Positions 9,790 through 18,892 of a stretch of DNA of 64,000 nt are shown here, in pieces (the first letter of the stretch is position 1; every line of letters starts with the position of its first letter). Under the pieces are notes generated by a model. It had not been told where the DNA came from and did not search any database. It saw only the letters and a list, made by a program, of their open reading frames with translations. The stretch lies in contig CANLOW010000003.1 of NCBI GenBank assembly GCA_947493035.1, positions 248,001 to 312,000 of the forward strand. The letters are read 5' to 3'. Made by a program: the position numbers and the translations under genes. This stretch comes from an uncultured Aquimarina sp. (GTDB lineage: Bacteria > Bacteroidota > Bacteroidia > Flavobacteriales > Flavobacteriaceae).

Positions 9790-10194
9790 ATGACAGTATC
9801 CTACGATCTTTCCGGACTAGATGAAATCGCTAAACTAATTGTTACTAAAGCAAAACATAAAATTTTACTTTTTAACGGCGAAATGGGAGCTGGAAAAACA
9901 ACATTAATTAAAGCTATCTGTGAATATCTTGGAGTCAATGACACCGTATCTAGCCCCACTTTTTCACTAGTTAATGAATATGAAGGTGATGATAAAATTA
10001 TATATCATTTCGATTTTTACCGTATCCAACACGAAGACGAAGCCTACGCTATCGGTTTTGAAGAATATGAATATAATGGAGACTTTCTCTTAATTGAATG
10101 GGGCGAAAAAATCTCTAATTTACTTCCTAAAGAAGTACACCATATAAATATTTTGATTGAAGAAAATGAACTACGAACATTAACTATATCATAA
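9790..10194 (+). CDS. tsaE: tRNA threonylcarbamoyladenosine synthesis ATPase TsaE
   Basis: A 134-residue P-loop protein of the TsaE (YjeE) family, which works with TsaB and TsaD to place the t6A modification on A37 of ANN-decoding tRNAs. The Walker A motif is GEMGAGKTTLIKAI (about residues 35-48). It is followed by SSPTFSLVNEYE (switch region), YHFDFYRI and the Walker B-like FLLIEWGEK, all diagnostic of the family. Full length. It stands alone here, immediately before the unrelated secreted GH16 genes. Confidence 0.96.
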   Translation: MTVSYDLSGLDEIAKLIVTKAKHKILLFNGEMGAGKTTLIKAICEYLGVNDTVSSPTFSLVNEYEGDDKIIYHFDFYRIQHEDEAYAIGFEEYEYNGDFLLIEWGEKISNLLPKEVHHINILIEENELRTLTIS

Positions 10195-10329
10195 TTCTTA
10201 CATCTAAATAGACGAAATAACATAAATATCCACTTAAAGAGTAACTCAAATAACTAAACCGATTATAGACAAAATATAGACAATTCAATATTTTCAGTGT
10301 CTAACATATCTTTTTCTTTATAAAATCAT

Positions 10330-10400
10330 AGACAAAACCAAAACTACAACGTTTTAGTTTCATTGTTGTAGTATGTTTGCGACGACAACAATTAATCGAC
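10330..10400 (+). promoter_or_regulatory. Promoter block of first GH16 gene (shared with second)
   Basis: The block has AGACAAAA near 10330, ACGTTTTAGT at 10349-10358, a TATGTTTG -7 box at 10372-10379 (exact TAnnTTTG) and ACAACAATTAATC just before the gene. The same ordered elements recur before the second GH16 gene at 12734-12800. Within this copy, CTACAAC and GTTGTAG form an inverted repeat with a 14-base spacer that straddles the expected -33 region, a candidate operator. Confidence 0.6.
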
Positions 10401-10406
10401 TGATTT

Positions 10407-12602
10407 ATGAAGAAATTAAACCTTATAGCATTTTTTGTATTAGGTATTGTAGCGAGCACTTTTTCTCAACACAATTTTAACAACGCCCCCAGTTTACCTA
10501 GTGCACGTAATGGTTTTAAATGGGATCTTAACGAAGACTTATCTACAGACTTTTCTAGTTTTTCTGACATGGACAAAGGATGGGTAAGAGAATATCCTAG
10601 GTGCGGAGGTGGGAATCCATGGTCTGGACCAGGACAAACAAACTTCACCACTGAAAATGCCGGTATCAAATCTGGTATTCTAGAATTAGTAGCTACTAAT
10701 GGAGGTTTTATGAAATCGGATGCCGCTGGACCCGACCCAAGTGTTAAAGCTCCTGCAATTAACACAGGAATTATCAGTAGTAGAAAAACGGTAAAATACC
10801 CTGTTTACATGGAAGCTCGCATACAAGCAGCTAATATGTTAGCATCTTCAAATTTTTGGGGAATTAGCGATGATCAAACTAAAGAAATTGATGTATTAGA
10901 AGTATATGGTGGCGGAGAGGCTACCGATGAATACATTGATTGGTTTACATACAGGGCAGCTTCTAACTTTCATATTTTTACAAGAAGTGGAACTGGATGC
11001 GGAGCTGGAATCGCTTTAGATTTCCATGATCAAAAACGAAAAGCTATAACTGGCGAACGTTGGAGAGAAAAATATCACACCTTTGGCGTATTATGGAGAA
11101 GTCCTACTGATGTGCAGTTTTTTTATGATGGCGTAGTATCTAACGATCAATCTCTTGCAAACAGTAATCCATTTATTCACAATCCTGATGGAAGTCCTGG
11201 AAGAATAATTGGTACTCAAGGAGGTGACCCAAATAAAGCTATCGACCAACCTATCCGATTAATTATCGATTTAGAAATTCATGATTGGTTATCGTTCGGA
11301 AGAAATTCAGATGGACGAAATATTAGACCTGACCTTAATAGTTACGAATTTGGTGGAGGAAATAATATTATGAAGGTTGATTGGGTTCGAGTTTATAATG
11401 AAGTGAATTCTGGAGGTAATAACAATAGCGGATCAACTTCAAACAATAGCTCAAACTCAGGAAATACTTCTAATTCAGGAAGTGATTTAGCAGCTGGTAA
11501 AAACGCTTTTCAATCAAGCACTTATCAAAATAACACTAATAGATTTGGTGCTGGTAAAGTTGTAGATAATAACGGTAGTACTTTTAACCATACTAATAGC
11601 CAAAACAACCCTTGGTGGGAAGTTGATTTAGGTTCAAGTAAAAATATAGGACAAGTAAAAATATGGAATAGAGGTGATTGCTGCCAAAACCGCTTAAACA
11701 ATTTTGATATTAAAATATACGACCGTAGAGGTGGTAATCAAATTAAAAGCACATATGTATCTGGGCAACCATCAAATAATGGTAGCTCTTATAACATAAA
11801 TGCAACAGGAAGAGTTGTTCGAGTACAATTAAGAGGAAACAATAGAATCCTACATATGGATCAACTTCAAGTATTAGCAGGATCTAATACTACCAATACA
11901 AATAACAATACAGCATCAAATAATAATGATACACCTATTGGAAAAGTAATTTCATTAAGAAAGTCAGGCGGTGATCGCAAGTATATTTCTGCGGTAACAG
12001 AATTGAACAATGATTTATATGCTAACCAAAATAGCGTTCAAGGGGATAGACAAAAATTCCGTATTGATGCACATCCTAATGGAGGAGTCGCATTATACTC
12101 TTTAAGTGCCAGAAAATACGTACAGGTAAATAATAAAAATCAAAACATAATTGCAAGAGCTAGAGGAAATGCAGCTAATGCATGGGAACGTTTCGAATGG
12201 AAAAACAAAGGAAGCAATAAAGTTGCTTTAAAAAGTTTACATTCTGGAAAATGGCTACAAGCATCGCATAGCCAAGCTAATGCAGCAATTTTCCCTAAAG
12301 GAGCAGCCGATAGAAACTGGGAAACTTTCGAATGGAAAGTAGAAGCTAATAAATCAATATCAAACATAAACCAAAAGAAAGAAGCTATCGTATACCCTAA
12401 CCCTGTAAACAACGGTGATGATTTCACTATATCAGGTATTAATTTAGGAGATACAATACGAGTTATAAGCAGTAATGGTCAAATAATAAAAGAAATATTT
12501 GCGACTAACAAAAGTGAAATATTAAACAGCTCTAACCTTACTACAGGTCTTTATTTTGTACAAATAAATAATGATCAATCAATAAAGCTTATTGTTAAAT
12601 AA
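10407..12602 (+). CDS. Secreted GH16 enzyme, discoidin and fascin-like domains, T9SS
   Basis: A 731-residue secreted protein. Signal peptide residues 1-20. GH16 domain about 35-335 with the catalytic signature EIDVLE at 160-165 (nucleophile Glu160, Asp162, acid/base Glu165) after SSNFWG. A Ser/Asn/Gly linker follows, then a discoidin/F5-8C fucolectin-like domain at about 359-488 (NNPWWEVDLGS, NRGDCC, RVVRVQLRG). Next is a beta-trefoil resembling fascin/ricin folds at about 510-650 with two GxWxxF-like repeats, then a T9SS type A sorting domain from 660 (VYPNP...GLYFVQI). Such GH16 proteins hydrolyse red-algal galactans (agar, porphyran) or beta-glucans. The subfamily cannot be fixed by eye; the GH117 gene nearby favours an agarase or porphyranase. 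Its C-terminal signal sends it through the T9SS to the cell surface or medium. Confidence 0.9.
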   Translation: MKKLNLIAFFVLGIVASTFSQHNFNNAPSLPSARNGFKWDLNEDLSTDFSSFSDMDKGWVREYPRCGGGNPWSGPGQTNFTTENAGIKSGILELVATNGGFMKSDAAGPDPSVKAPAINTGIISSRKTVKYPVYMEARIQAANMLASSNFWGISDDQTKEIDVLEVYGGGEATDEYIDWFTYRAASNFHIFTRSGTGCGAGIALDFHDQKRKAITGERWREKYHTFGVLWRSPTDVQFFYDGVVSNDQSLANSNPFIHNPDGSPGRIIGTQGGDPNKAIDQPIRLIIDLEIHDWLSFGRNSDGRNIRPDLNSYEFGGGNNIMKVDWVRVYNEVNSGGNNNSGSTSNNSSNSGNTSNSGSDLAAGKNAFQSSTYQNNTNRFGAGKVVDNNGSTFNHTNSQNNPWWEVDLGSSKNIGQVKIWNRGDCCQNRLNNFDIKIYDRRGGNQIKSTYVSGQPSNNGSSYNINATGRVVRVQLRGNNRILHMDQLQVLAGSNTTNTNNNTASNNNDTPIGKVISLRKSGGDRKYISAVTELNNDLYANQNSVQGDRQKFRIDAHPNGGVALYSLSARKYVQVNNKNQNIIARARGNAANAWERFEWKNKGSNKVALKSLHSGKWLQASHSQANAAIFPKGAADRNWETFEWKVEANKSISNINQKKEAIVYPNPVNNGDDFTISGINLGDTIRVISSNGQIIKEIFATNKSEILNSSNLTTGLYFVQINNDQSIKLIVK

Positions 12603-12652
12603 TAACAATTTAGTTTTACGAGTAAATGATTTTATCATTACTCGATATTAGA

Positions 12653-12679
12653 CCGCCTCTTCCGCCGAGGCGGTTTTTA
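12653..12679 (+). terminator. Rho-independent terminator after first GH16 gene
   Basis: Stem ccgcctc (12653-12659) and gaggcgg (12667-12673) with loop ttccgcc, followed by TTTTT. The loop sequence and stem layout recur at 15402-15423. Confidence 0.85.
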
Positions 12680-12733
12680 TACACTTAAAAGTTAGGATTC
12701 TAACACATAAATCAAGTATATCAGTAAAAAACT

Positions 12734-12805
12734 AGACAAAAACTAAACTACATCGTTTTAGTAAGTTTATTGGTATATTTTTGACTAAACAACAATTAAT
12801 CAATA
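12734..12805 (+). promoter_or_regulatory. Promoter block of second GH16 gene
   Basis: The block has the same order of elements as before the first GH16 gene: AGACAAAA, CTACATCGTTTTAGT, a TATATTTTTG box (12774-12783, a looser match to TAnnTTTG) and AACAACAATTAATC directly before the gene. The shared block suggests that promoter and gene were duplicated together and are controlled by the same factor. Confidence 0.55.
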
Positions 12806-12808
12806 ATT

Positions 12809-15097
12809 ATGAAGAAAATTAACATGTTAGTTTCGTTAATTATTTGCAGTAATCTATTGTTCTCTCAGAGAAACGATAGAGGTTTGAATTTTCAAAACAC
12901 TCCTTTACCTGCAAATTTAGAAAGCCAAGCATCCTGGGACTTAATCACAGGAATGTCTGATGATTTTAACCACAATACAAAAGGTTCAAAATATAATGAT
13001 GTCTGGGCTGAAAGATATTTACCTGATGATGGTTTTAGAGGACCAGGATCAACACAATGGGTGATAAGAAATCCTGGGCAAGAAGATTTTGGTGTTGTTC
13101 AAATAGCCAATGGGAAAGCAGAAATTAGAGCTTACCCTGGATCTGGTGGTCTTGTTAATTGTGGAATTATTACTTCACGTAGAACTGTGAAATTTCCAGT
13201 TTTTATGGAAGCAAGAATAAAAGTTTCTGCCATAAGGAATTCATCAAATTTTTGGATGCTTAATAAATGTGATAATGAAGAAATCGATGTACTAGAGTGC
13301 TACGGAGGTGATCCTGATCCTTTTTATGCAAAACAAATGTCAACAAACTTTCATATCTGGCATAGACGAGGTGGACAATCGCATCAAGATGCTCAAACAA
13401 GCACTAATTGTGGTGGACAAGACATCACTGACTTCACTTACCAAACATTCTTTACTACAGATCCAAATAGCACTAATTTAAGTAATACTGATTTCTGGAG
13501 AGAAGAATTCCACAACTTCGGTGTTTATTGGAAGAGTCCTACAGAAATTTTCTTTTATTTAGATGGCGTTGCAAGGGACAATGGACAACATTTTGTTGGT
13601 GGAAGAAATGCAAGTAGTCTAGATGGAAGTTTTGAAGATGCTAGAATGCAATGTCCTAACGCTAGTGTATTAAGATGTGCAACTGAAAGCCTACTAAGAA
13701 ATGTTCAAGGACAAAGCGGAGGCGGTGTAGCTTACCCTAATCGTCAATTTAATGACCCAACACATATTATTATAGATACAGAAGCACATGCAGGAAGACC
13801 TGTAGAAACAGCTGACAACCTAAATGACAACTCGAAAAATGTAATGTTAGTTGATTGGGTACGTGTTTATAGACCATCTGGTGGAGGATCTACTGGAGGT
13901 AACAATAACGGAGGAGATACTGGAAATAATGACAATAATGGAGGAAATAATAATGGAGGCTCAAACTCTGGTGCTAATTTAGCTGCAGGAAGATCTGCCT
14001 TCCAATCTAGTACTTTCCAAAACAATAATAATTTTGCAGCTAGTAGGGCTGTTGATACTAACGGCTCTAGCTTCAACCACACTAATAGCCAGAATAATCC
14101 TTGGTGGGAAGTTGATTTAGGGTCATCACAAAATATAAGCAGTGTAAGAATTACTAACAGAGGTGACTGCTGTGCTAACAGGTTGAATAATTTTGATATT
14201 AGAATATTTGACCGAAGAGGAGGCAATCAAATTCAAAGTGTATTTGTTAGTGGACAGCCTTCAGCTAATGGAACATCATATGATGTTAATGCAACAGGTA
14301 GAGTTGTTCGTATACAGTTAAGAGGAAATAATAGAATCTTACATATGGACAATGTAGAAGTATTCGGTGGCGGAACTTCTACTGGAGGAAATAATAGTGG
14401 AAACACAGGTGGTAATAATTCAGGACAATTAATAGCAAATGGCCTATATAGAATTACTAACCCTAGGCTAAATCAGAGTCTATTAACTAGAGCTCTCGAA
14501 AATCATGATGCAAGAGTTGTTGATACTGGGAATTTTGCTGATCAACAATGGAGATTTGCTCATCTAGGTGACAATATATATACAATCAAAAATAATGGTA
14601 CTGGACGTTATTTAGAAGTTCAGAGCGCTCAATGTTTTAATGGTGGTAATGTAAAAACTTGGACAAACTCTGATGGAGATCATAAAAAATGGAGAGTCGA
14701 AAGAAATGGTAATGTGTATACATTAAAACCAACACACTGTCTTTCTAGAGCTATGGATGTGGCAGGTGGCCAACGAAATGGAGAAATACATATATGGGCC
14801 GCTAATCCAAATAATGATAACCAAAAATGGGATATTGTTAGGCTAGGGAATAAAGAAATTACTCCAAAAGAAACAGCTATATCTGTTTACCCTAATCCAG
14901 CAATAGCTTATAGTACTATTACTATTGATGGATTAACTGTTGGTAATTCAATTGCAATATTTAATAGCCTTGGACAACAGGTAAAACAATTATATGCTGG
15001 TAATGAATCTGAGATCATTAGCACAAACAATATGACCTCAGGTGTATACTTTATTCAAATAGACACTAATGAGACCTTAAAGCTTATTATACAATAA
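12809..15097 (+). CDS. Secreted GH16 enzyme, discoidin and ricin-type domains, T9SS
   Basis: A 762-residue secreted protein. Signal peptide 1-19. GH16 domain about 40-360 with EIDVLE at 158-163 (Glu158, Asp160, Glu163) following SSNFWML. A Gly/Asn-rich linker with GGNNNGG repeats follows, then a discoidin fucolectin-like domain at about 389-517, almost the same as in the preceding gene. Next is a ricin-type beta-trefoil lectin at about 541-680 with QxW motifs (DQQWRF, HKKWRV, NQKWDI), then a T9SS type A sorting domain from 690 (SVYPNP...GVYFIQI). The role is extracellular attack on red-algal galactan, with two carbohydrate-binding modules holding the enzyme to the polymer. It is the second of two tandem units; the trefoil differs from that of its neighbour, so only the GH16, discoidin and sorting parts are shared. 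Confidence 0.9.
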   Translation: MKKINMLVSLIICSNLLFSQRNDRGLNFQNTPLPANLESQASWDLITGMSDDFNHNTKGSKYNDVWAERYLPDDGFRGPGSTQWVIRNPGQEDFGVVQIANGKAEIRAYPGSGGLVNCGIITSRRTVKFPVFMEARIKVSAIRNSSNFWMLNKCDNEEIDVLECYGGDPDPFYAKQMSTNFHIWHRRGGQSHQDAQTSTNCGGQDITDFTYQTFFTTDPNSTNLSNTDFWREEFHNFGVYWKSPTEIFFYLDGVARDNGQHFVGGRNASSLDGSFEDARMQCPNASVLRCATESLLRNVQGQSGGGVAYPNRQFNDPTHIIIDTEAHAGRPVETADNLNDNSKNVMLVDWVRVYRPSGGGSTGGNNNGGDTGNNDNNGGNNNGGSNSGANLAAGRSAFQSSTFQNNNNFAASRAVDTNGSSFNHTNSQNNPWWEVDLGSSQNISSVRITNRGDCCANRLNNFDIRIFDRRGGNQIQSVFVSGQPSANGTSYDVNATGRVVRIQLRGNNRILHMDNVEVFGGGTSTGGNNSGNTGGNNSGQLIANGLYRITNPRLNQSLLTRALENHDARVVDTGNFADQQWRFAHLGDNIYTIKNNGTGRYLEVQSAQCFNGGNVKTWTNSDGDHKKWRVERNGNVYTLKPTHCLSRAMDVAGGQRNGEIHIWAANPNNDNQKWDIVRLGNKEITPKETAISVYPNPAIAYSTITIDGLTVGNSIAIFNSLGQQVKQLYAGNESEIISTNNMTSGVYFIQIDTNETLKLIIQ

Positions 15098-15133
15098 GGT
15101 AATTAGCATAAAAAATAAATTTTTAAAATAAAG

Positions 15134-15170
15134 AAAAAGCCATTATTGCATAGACAATAATGGCTTTTTT
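15134..15170 (+). terminator. Rho-independent terminator after second GH16 gene
   Basis: A perfect 15-bp stem (15134-15148 and 15155-15169, arms aaaaagccattattg/caataatggcttttt) with a 6-base loop and a T6 run, 37 bases after the stop codon. Confidence 0.9.
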
Positions 15171-15225
15171 AATTACAAAAACTAGACTAAATATATTATA
15201 AAACACGCTATATCAACATTAATTG

Positions 15226-15430
15226 ACTAGACAAGAACTGAACTTTTGATTCAAAACAACTTAATTCACTTAAATTTGATATCAGATAATAGTTAACAAC
15301 AATTTTCTTGAAAAGAATGTAAAATATTAATTGGTTCCCCCACCAATTTAATAAAATACTGTAGGAGATATAATACAAAAACTATTATCCTACTTTTGAA
15401 GCCACCTCTTTCCGCCGAGGTGGTTTCTAT
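15226..15430 (+). other. Gene-free remnant with GH16-unit promoter and terminator traces
   Basis: After the terminator of the second GH16 gene the DNA holds no gene up to 15426. It does contain a TAGACAAGAACTGAACTTTT stretch (from about 15229) resembling the start of the two GH16 promoter blocks. At 15402-15423 there is a hairpin ccacctc/gaggtgg whose loop (tttccgcc) is nearly that of the terminator at 12653. This may be what is left of a third promoter-gene-terminator unit. The hairpin overlaps the last codons of the convergent minus-strand gene. Confidence 0.4.
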
Positions 15431-16752
15431 TTTAAAAACACTTGACTATATTTTGCGTTTATTTGAAGTTCTTTGGGCGTATTTCTATCTACAGCATATC
15501 CATGAAGCATATGACTTTGAAAGTCTCCTAAAGAAGTAAGTCTCAGCTTTTCTTTAGGGAATTCAATAAGACTTAAGCTACCTGAATATGCAAAATTGTA
15601 TGAAGTACTTGGCAATTGTAATATCAAGTCACTTTGAGTTAATAAGAATACAAGATTATTAAAATCTGTAGATGTCTTTATTATATTTAATTTACTGAAC
15701 GCACTATTAAAAATTCCTGTACCGACTAGCTCTCCTATCTGTACTTTACTCGAATTAATATGAAGATCTATTTGGTTAGCCTGTACTATTTTTGCGTTTT
15801 TACTATAGCCTATACTAAGCTTACCTTCCTTCCACCTATCAATTTTAACTGCAGCAAAATCAATAACTAAATCAGAATCCCCGCTAATTTCTCTTGCTTC
15901 GAAAGGAGTATATTTTAAAGTTCCTTTTACATTTTTCAATGCACTTTTGGCTATAAAGCTTCCATGCCTAGTATTTAATCGAATAGACACGTTTTCAGGT
16001 ACTCCTATTTCTATAGTATACTCATTTGAGTTTAATATTTCAGGACTACTGGTTATTGATTTAGATATATAAACCTGATACCCTTTATTCAAATTAGACA
16101 ATTCAGCATTGTTACGCGAAATATTCTGATCATTTTGCTTAGAAACACGAATTAAATTAGGCACAGTTTCTTGAGACCATTGTTTAACTTGCTTACTTCC
16201 TTTTTCGTCTAAATGATCTACAAATGCTTGCTCCCATATTTTCAAGTATGCTTCTCCTATTTTATTGTAAGCCTCAAAATCAAAATTTAATTGATTAAGC
16301 TCTGTTTGTAATACATCTGGTATAGGATTATCTTGTAAATCTTGTAAGATCGGAGTCAAGCTTTGTTTCAAGATATCTACAAATTGAGCATTGGAAACAT
16401 CTCCTGATATAAAAACTTGTGAAGTAATTTGTTGTTTAGGGCGAATAGCAGACAGGAGTTTTATGTAATTGGCATCTTGCTCTAATCGCAAATCCCATTC
16501 GGATGAATTATCTTGGGTTACACCTTCATGATACGCTTTGATCTCTAACTGAGAACTCGTTGAAGGTTGAAATATAAAATTGGTATTAATAGCTTCTATT
16601 GCTAAGGTACTCTTGTCATTTGTTGACATAGATCTCTCTAAAACAGACGTTTTGACAACTTGAGCAATAAAAAGGAAAGGAATAAAGAAAACGACCAGAA
16701 GAACGGTAAACGAATTAGGCTTGCTGATTGGTGTATGTCGTGTTTCTCTCAA
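15427..16752 (-). CDS. Membrane-anchored beta-rich protein of the ECF sigma operon
   Basis: A 441-residue protein with one N-terminal membrane segment (about 16-34, SFTVLLVVFFIPFLFIAQVV). A long extracytoplasmic part follows; its C-terminal half is rich in short strands, like the DUF4097/DUF2807 putative adhesin fold (IEIGVPENVSIRLNTRHGS, KIDRWKEGKLSIGYSKNA). It overlaps the anti-sigma gene upstream by 38 bases in another frame; later Met codons would lose the membrane segment, so this start is preferred. It is the third gene of a sigma/anti-sigma/effector operon and might sense or respond to envelope stress. Function unknown. Confidence 0.75.
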   Translation of the reverse strand: MRETRHTPISKPNSFTVLLVVFFIPFLFIAQVVKTSVLERSMSTNDKSTLAIEAINTNFIFQPSTSSQLEIKAYHEGVTQDNSSEWDLRLEQDANYIKLLSAIRPKQQITSQVFISGDVSNAQFVDILKQSLTPILQDLQDNPIPDVLQTELNQLNFDFEAYNKIGEAYLKIWEQAFVDHLDEKGSKQVKQWSQETVPNLIRVSKQNDQNISRNNAELSNLNKGYQVYISKSITSSPEILNSNEYTIEIGVPENVSIRLNTRHGSFIAKSALKNVKGTLKYTPFEAREISGDSDLVIDFAAVKIDRWKEGKLSIGYSKNAKIVQANQIDLHINSSKVQIGELVGTGIFNSAFSKLNIIKTSTDFNNLVFLLTQSDLILQLPSTSYNFAYSGSLSLIEFPKEKLRLTSLGDFQSHMLHGYAVDRNTPKELQINAKYSQVFLK

Positions 16753-17305
16753 ATTCTTTAATTTTTCTAAGCTTGTTTTTAAGTTCTTCTAACAACTCTA
16801 AACGCAACTTTAAATTTTCTATTAACATATTTACAGAACGGAATGAAGATCCCATTGCCAATTCCTTTTGCAAAGCTTTGTATTCCTTCTCTAAATTAGA
16901 CATTTGTTGAAAATAAGAATCAACAATCACCTTATTGCCATTCGTAACACTTACTTCTGATAACCCTACATTTAAAGAAGTTAAATAATAATCTTCTACT
17001 TTTTTAAATTCAGGAGAAATATTTGCTAAAGAGGGTTCATTACCTTGCTTTTTAGTAATTACGATTGGTAATTGTTCTTGTTGCAACTGTTTGTAAGATA
17101 AAAAACCACCAAATCCAACAACAAGACCTATAGAAGCTGCTACCATCCATTTTTGAGGTTCAAAACGAGGTATTCTACTCTTTTTCTCAGGGGCTACCTC
17201 TTCTAGACGTTGTAAAAAACGTAGTTCGTGACCTTGAGGTACTTCTTGGTCTAGCCTGGACACAAATTTGTCTCCTTTAAGCAATTCTCTAATATCCTGT
17301 CCCAT
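16715..17305 (-). CDS. Anti-sigma factor-like membrane protein
   Basis: A 196-residue protein. The cytoplasmic N-terminus, about residues 1-48, includes a short ELRFLQRLEEV helix. One membrane segment lies near 52-70 (WMVAASIGLVVGFGGFLSY). The periplasmic part is helical and coiled, with many Glu/Leu/Lys (LRLELLEELKNKLRKIKEF). Lying directly after an ECF sigma factor with a 17-base overlap, it is very probably the membrane anti-sigma factor that holds the sigma factor inactive. No ZAS zinc motif is visible. Inference from context is strong; sequence evidence alone is moderate. Confidence 0.75.
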   Translation of the reverse strand: MGQDIRELLKGDKFVSRLDQEVPQGHELRFLQRLEEVAPEKKSRIPRFEPQKWMVAASIGLVVGFGGFLSYKQLQQEQLPIVITKKQGNEPSLANISPEFKKVEDYYLTSLNVGLSEVSVTNGNKVIVDSYFQQMSNLEKEYKALQKELAMGSSFRSVNMLIENLKLRLELLEELKNKLRKIKEFERNTTYTNQQA

Positions 17306-17834
17306 TCTTCAAATGCTTTAATTGCTCTTGCAAACGCTTTTTACCTCTATGTACTAGAGTTCTTGAAGATACTGCTGTAATATTAAGTACTTCAGAAATT
17401 TCGTTATGATCAAATCCTTCAACTAAAAACAAATGCACTGGGTAACGATATTTTTCAGGCAAAGCATCAATCGCCTTTTTAACTTCATCTACCGTCGTGG
17501 TGTCTTCTACTTCCCAATTATCAAACTCATCAGCTGTACCCATCACTTGTTCATTAAGAGCTGTAGTCTCTAGCTTTCTTGCTTTTAACATATCAATACT
17601 CTTATTTATGACGATACGCTTTAACCAAGCACCAAAAGTAACATCTCCGGTAAATTGATCTAATCGTGTAAATGCCTTAATAAAAGACTCTTGCATTGCT
17701 TCTTCTGCCAAAAACTCATTATTAAAGAAACGATACGCAACAAAATACATCCCACGAGAGTATTTGTTATAAAGCTCCATTTGAGCTTTTCTATCGTTCT
17801 TCCTACATTTTGCAATTAATTCCTTATGATTCAC
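17289..17834 (-). CDS. ECF-type RNA polymerase sigma factor
   Basis: A 181-residue sigma-70 family protein of the extracytoplasmic function class. Region 2 lies at about residues 10-75 (YNKYSRGMYFVAYRFF, AEEAMQESFIKAFTRLDQF). An acidic linker follows, then region 4 at about 120-172 (LPEKYRYPVHLFLVEGFDHN, ISEVLNITAVSSRTLVHRGK), which would bind -35-type elements. It directs transcription of a small regulon and usually its own operon. It is first in an operon with an anti-sigma-like protein and a membrane beta-rich protein. The start at 17834 gives MNHKELIAKCRK, typical of the family. Confidence 0.93.
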   Translation of the reverse strand: MNHKELIAKCRKNDRKAQMELYNKYSRGMYFVAYRFFNNEFLAEEAMQESFIKAFTRLDQFTGDVTFGAWLKRIVINKSIDMLKARKLETTALNEQVMGTADEFDNWEVEDTTTVDEVKKAIDALPEKYRYPVHLFLVEGFDHNEISEVLNITAVSSRTLVHRGKKRLQEQLKHLKNGTGY

Positions 17835-17867
17835 GATGGTTGTGTTTAGTATTATTTATAAACGAAC

Positions 17868-17896
17868 TAAAAAAAAGGGTGTTACAAACACCCTTT
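17868..17896 (-). terminator. Rho-independent terminator of the ohr gene
   Basis: Reading the minus strand: a perfect 10-bp stem (17887-17896 and 17874-17883) with a 3-base loop, followed by a run of eight T. It lies 28 bases after the stop of the OsmC/Ohr gene and just before the sigma-factor gene. Confidence 0.9.
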
Positions 17897-17923
17897 CAAT
17901 ATAACAACAATTTTGCCAAAAAA

Positions 17924-18349
17924 TTATTCGTCTAATAATAAATTGAGTGTAACATCAATATTATCTTCTGTTGCACGAGAATATGGACATACTTCATGTG
18001 CTTCATTAATTAATTCTTCACCTAATGAAACTTCTATTCCTGGTATATAAGTATCTAAAATAACCGCTAATTGAAAATCCCCTTCATCATTTTTACCCAA
18101 AGAAACTTCAGCCGTAACGGTAAAATCACCTAAATCTACTTTTTTTTGCTGTGCAACATGTTGTAATGCACTTCCATAACATGCTGAATATCCCATGGCA
18201 AACAACTTTTCTGGATCTAGCCCTTCTCCTCCTTTTCCTCCTAGCTCTTTAGCTAGTGACAATTCGAAACGGTGCATTCCATCTGAAGTAGCTGTTTCTC
18301 CTGTTCTACCTCCTGCTGAGGTGGCTGACGTTGTATAAAGCGTTTTCAT
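17924..18349 (-). CDS. ohr: Organic hydroperoxide resistance protein (OsmC/Ohr family)
   Basis: A 141-residue thiol peroxidase that reduces organic hydroperoxides in the cytoplasm. It has the Ohr start (LYTTSATSAGGRTG), the peroxidatic Cys in FAMGYSACYGSAL (about residue 58) and the resolving Cys in NEAHEVCPYSRATE (about residue 122), with the length of the Ohr subgroup. Single gene with its own strong terminator. No OhrR-type MarR regulator is adjacent. Confidence 0.93.
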   Translation of the reverse strand: MKTLYTTSATSAGGRTGETATSDGMHRFELSLAKELGGKGGEGLDPEKLFAMGYSACYGSALQHVAQQKKVDLGDFTVTAEVSLGKNDEGDFQLAVILDTYIPGIEVSLGEELINEAHEVCPYSRATEDNIDVTLNLLLDE

Positions 18350-18387
18350 TTCAAAAATTTATTTTAGTTTTTTTGAAATTACAAAAT

Positions 18388-18615
18388 TTAATCGTCGTAT
18401 CGTTCTATTTCTCTATCATAAAACGTTGAAGCCGCTTCCACTATAATTTGTGTCTCTTGTAGTAATTCTTTTTCATCATTAGTATCAAACTCTTCTAACC
18501 ATTCTACTTGGTCATCTTTCAAATTGATAATACATCTAGGGAACTCTGTATGTACTACAAAAATATCGTCTGGGTAATCTGTATTATCACCTAACAAAAA
18601 CTTAGGGTATTCCAT
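18388..18615 (-). CDS. Small acidic hypothetical protein
   Basis: A 75-residue acidic protein (many Asp/Glu) without signal peptide or membrane segment. It has an EYPKFLLGDNTDYPDDIFVV start and a helical C-terminal half (EKELLQETQIIVEAASTFYD). No family recognised. It lies 38 bases before the ohr start, in the same direction, and may share its transcript. Amino-acid use and the start fit a genuine conserved cytoplasmic protein. Confidence 0.65.
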   Translation of the reverse strand: MEYPKFLLGDNTDYPDDIFVVHTEFPRCIINLKDDQVEWLEEFDTNDEKELLQETQIIVEAASTFYDREIERYDD

Positions 18616-18892
18616 CTTTTAAAATATGTAAAATTACTACTCCTATAAACTAAACATGATATTGAAACTATTATCTAAGATTAAAAAAATCATGCTTAAA
18701 ATTTAATGCAATTTAAAAAAGAAAAATGCCATTAACACAAAATAAACCCCCATTAAAGATCATTGATGAGAATTGAGGTTAAGTTAAGGCGAAATGACAA
18801 TAATATATTTTAATACAATTATGAAGTTAAAATTCATAATTTTTATACTATGATCGAATAGTATAAACAAATATCTCTTCTAAAATAATAGA

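Noticed and set aside
13867..14226. Pro/Leu-rich minus-strand frame inside the second GH16 gene
   Set aside because: Antisense shadow of the Gly/Asn-rich linker and discoidin domain; the same applies to the other long antisense frames in GH16, lpdA, CusA and CusB genes.
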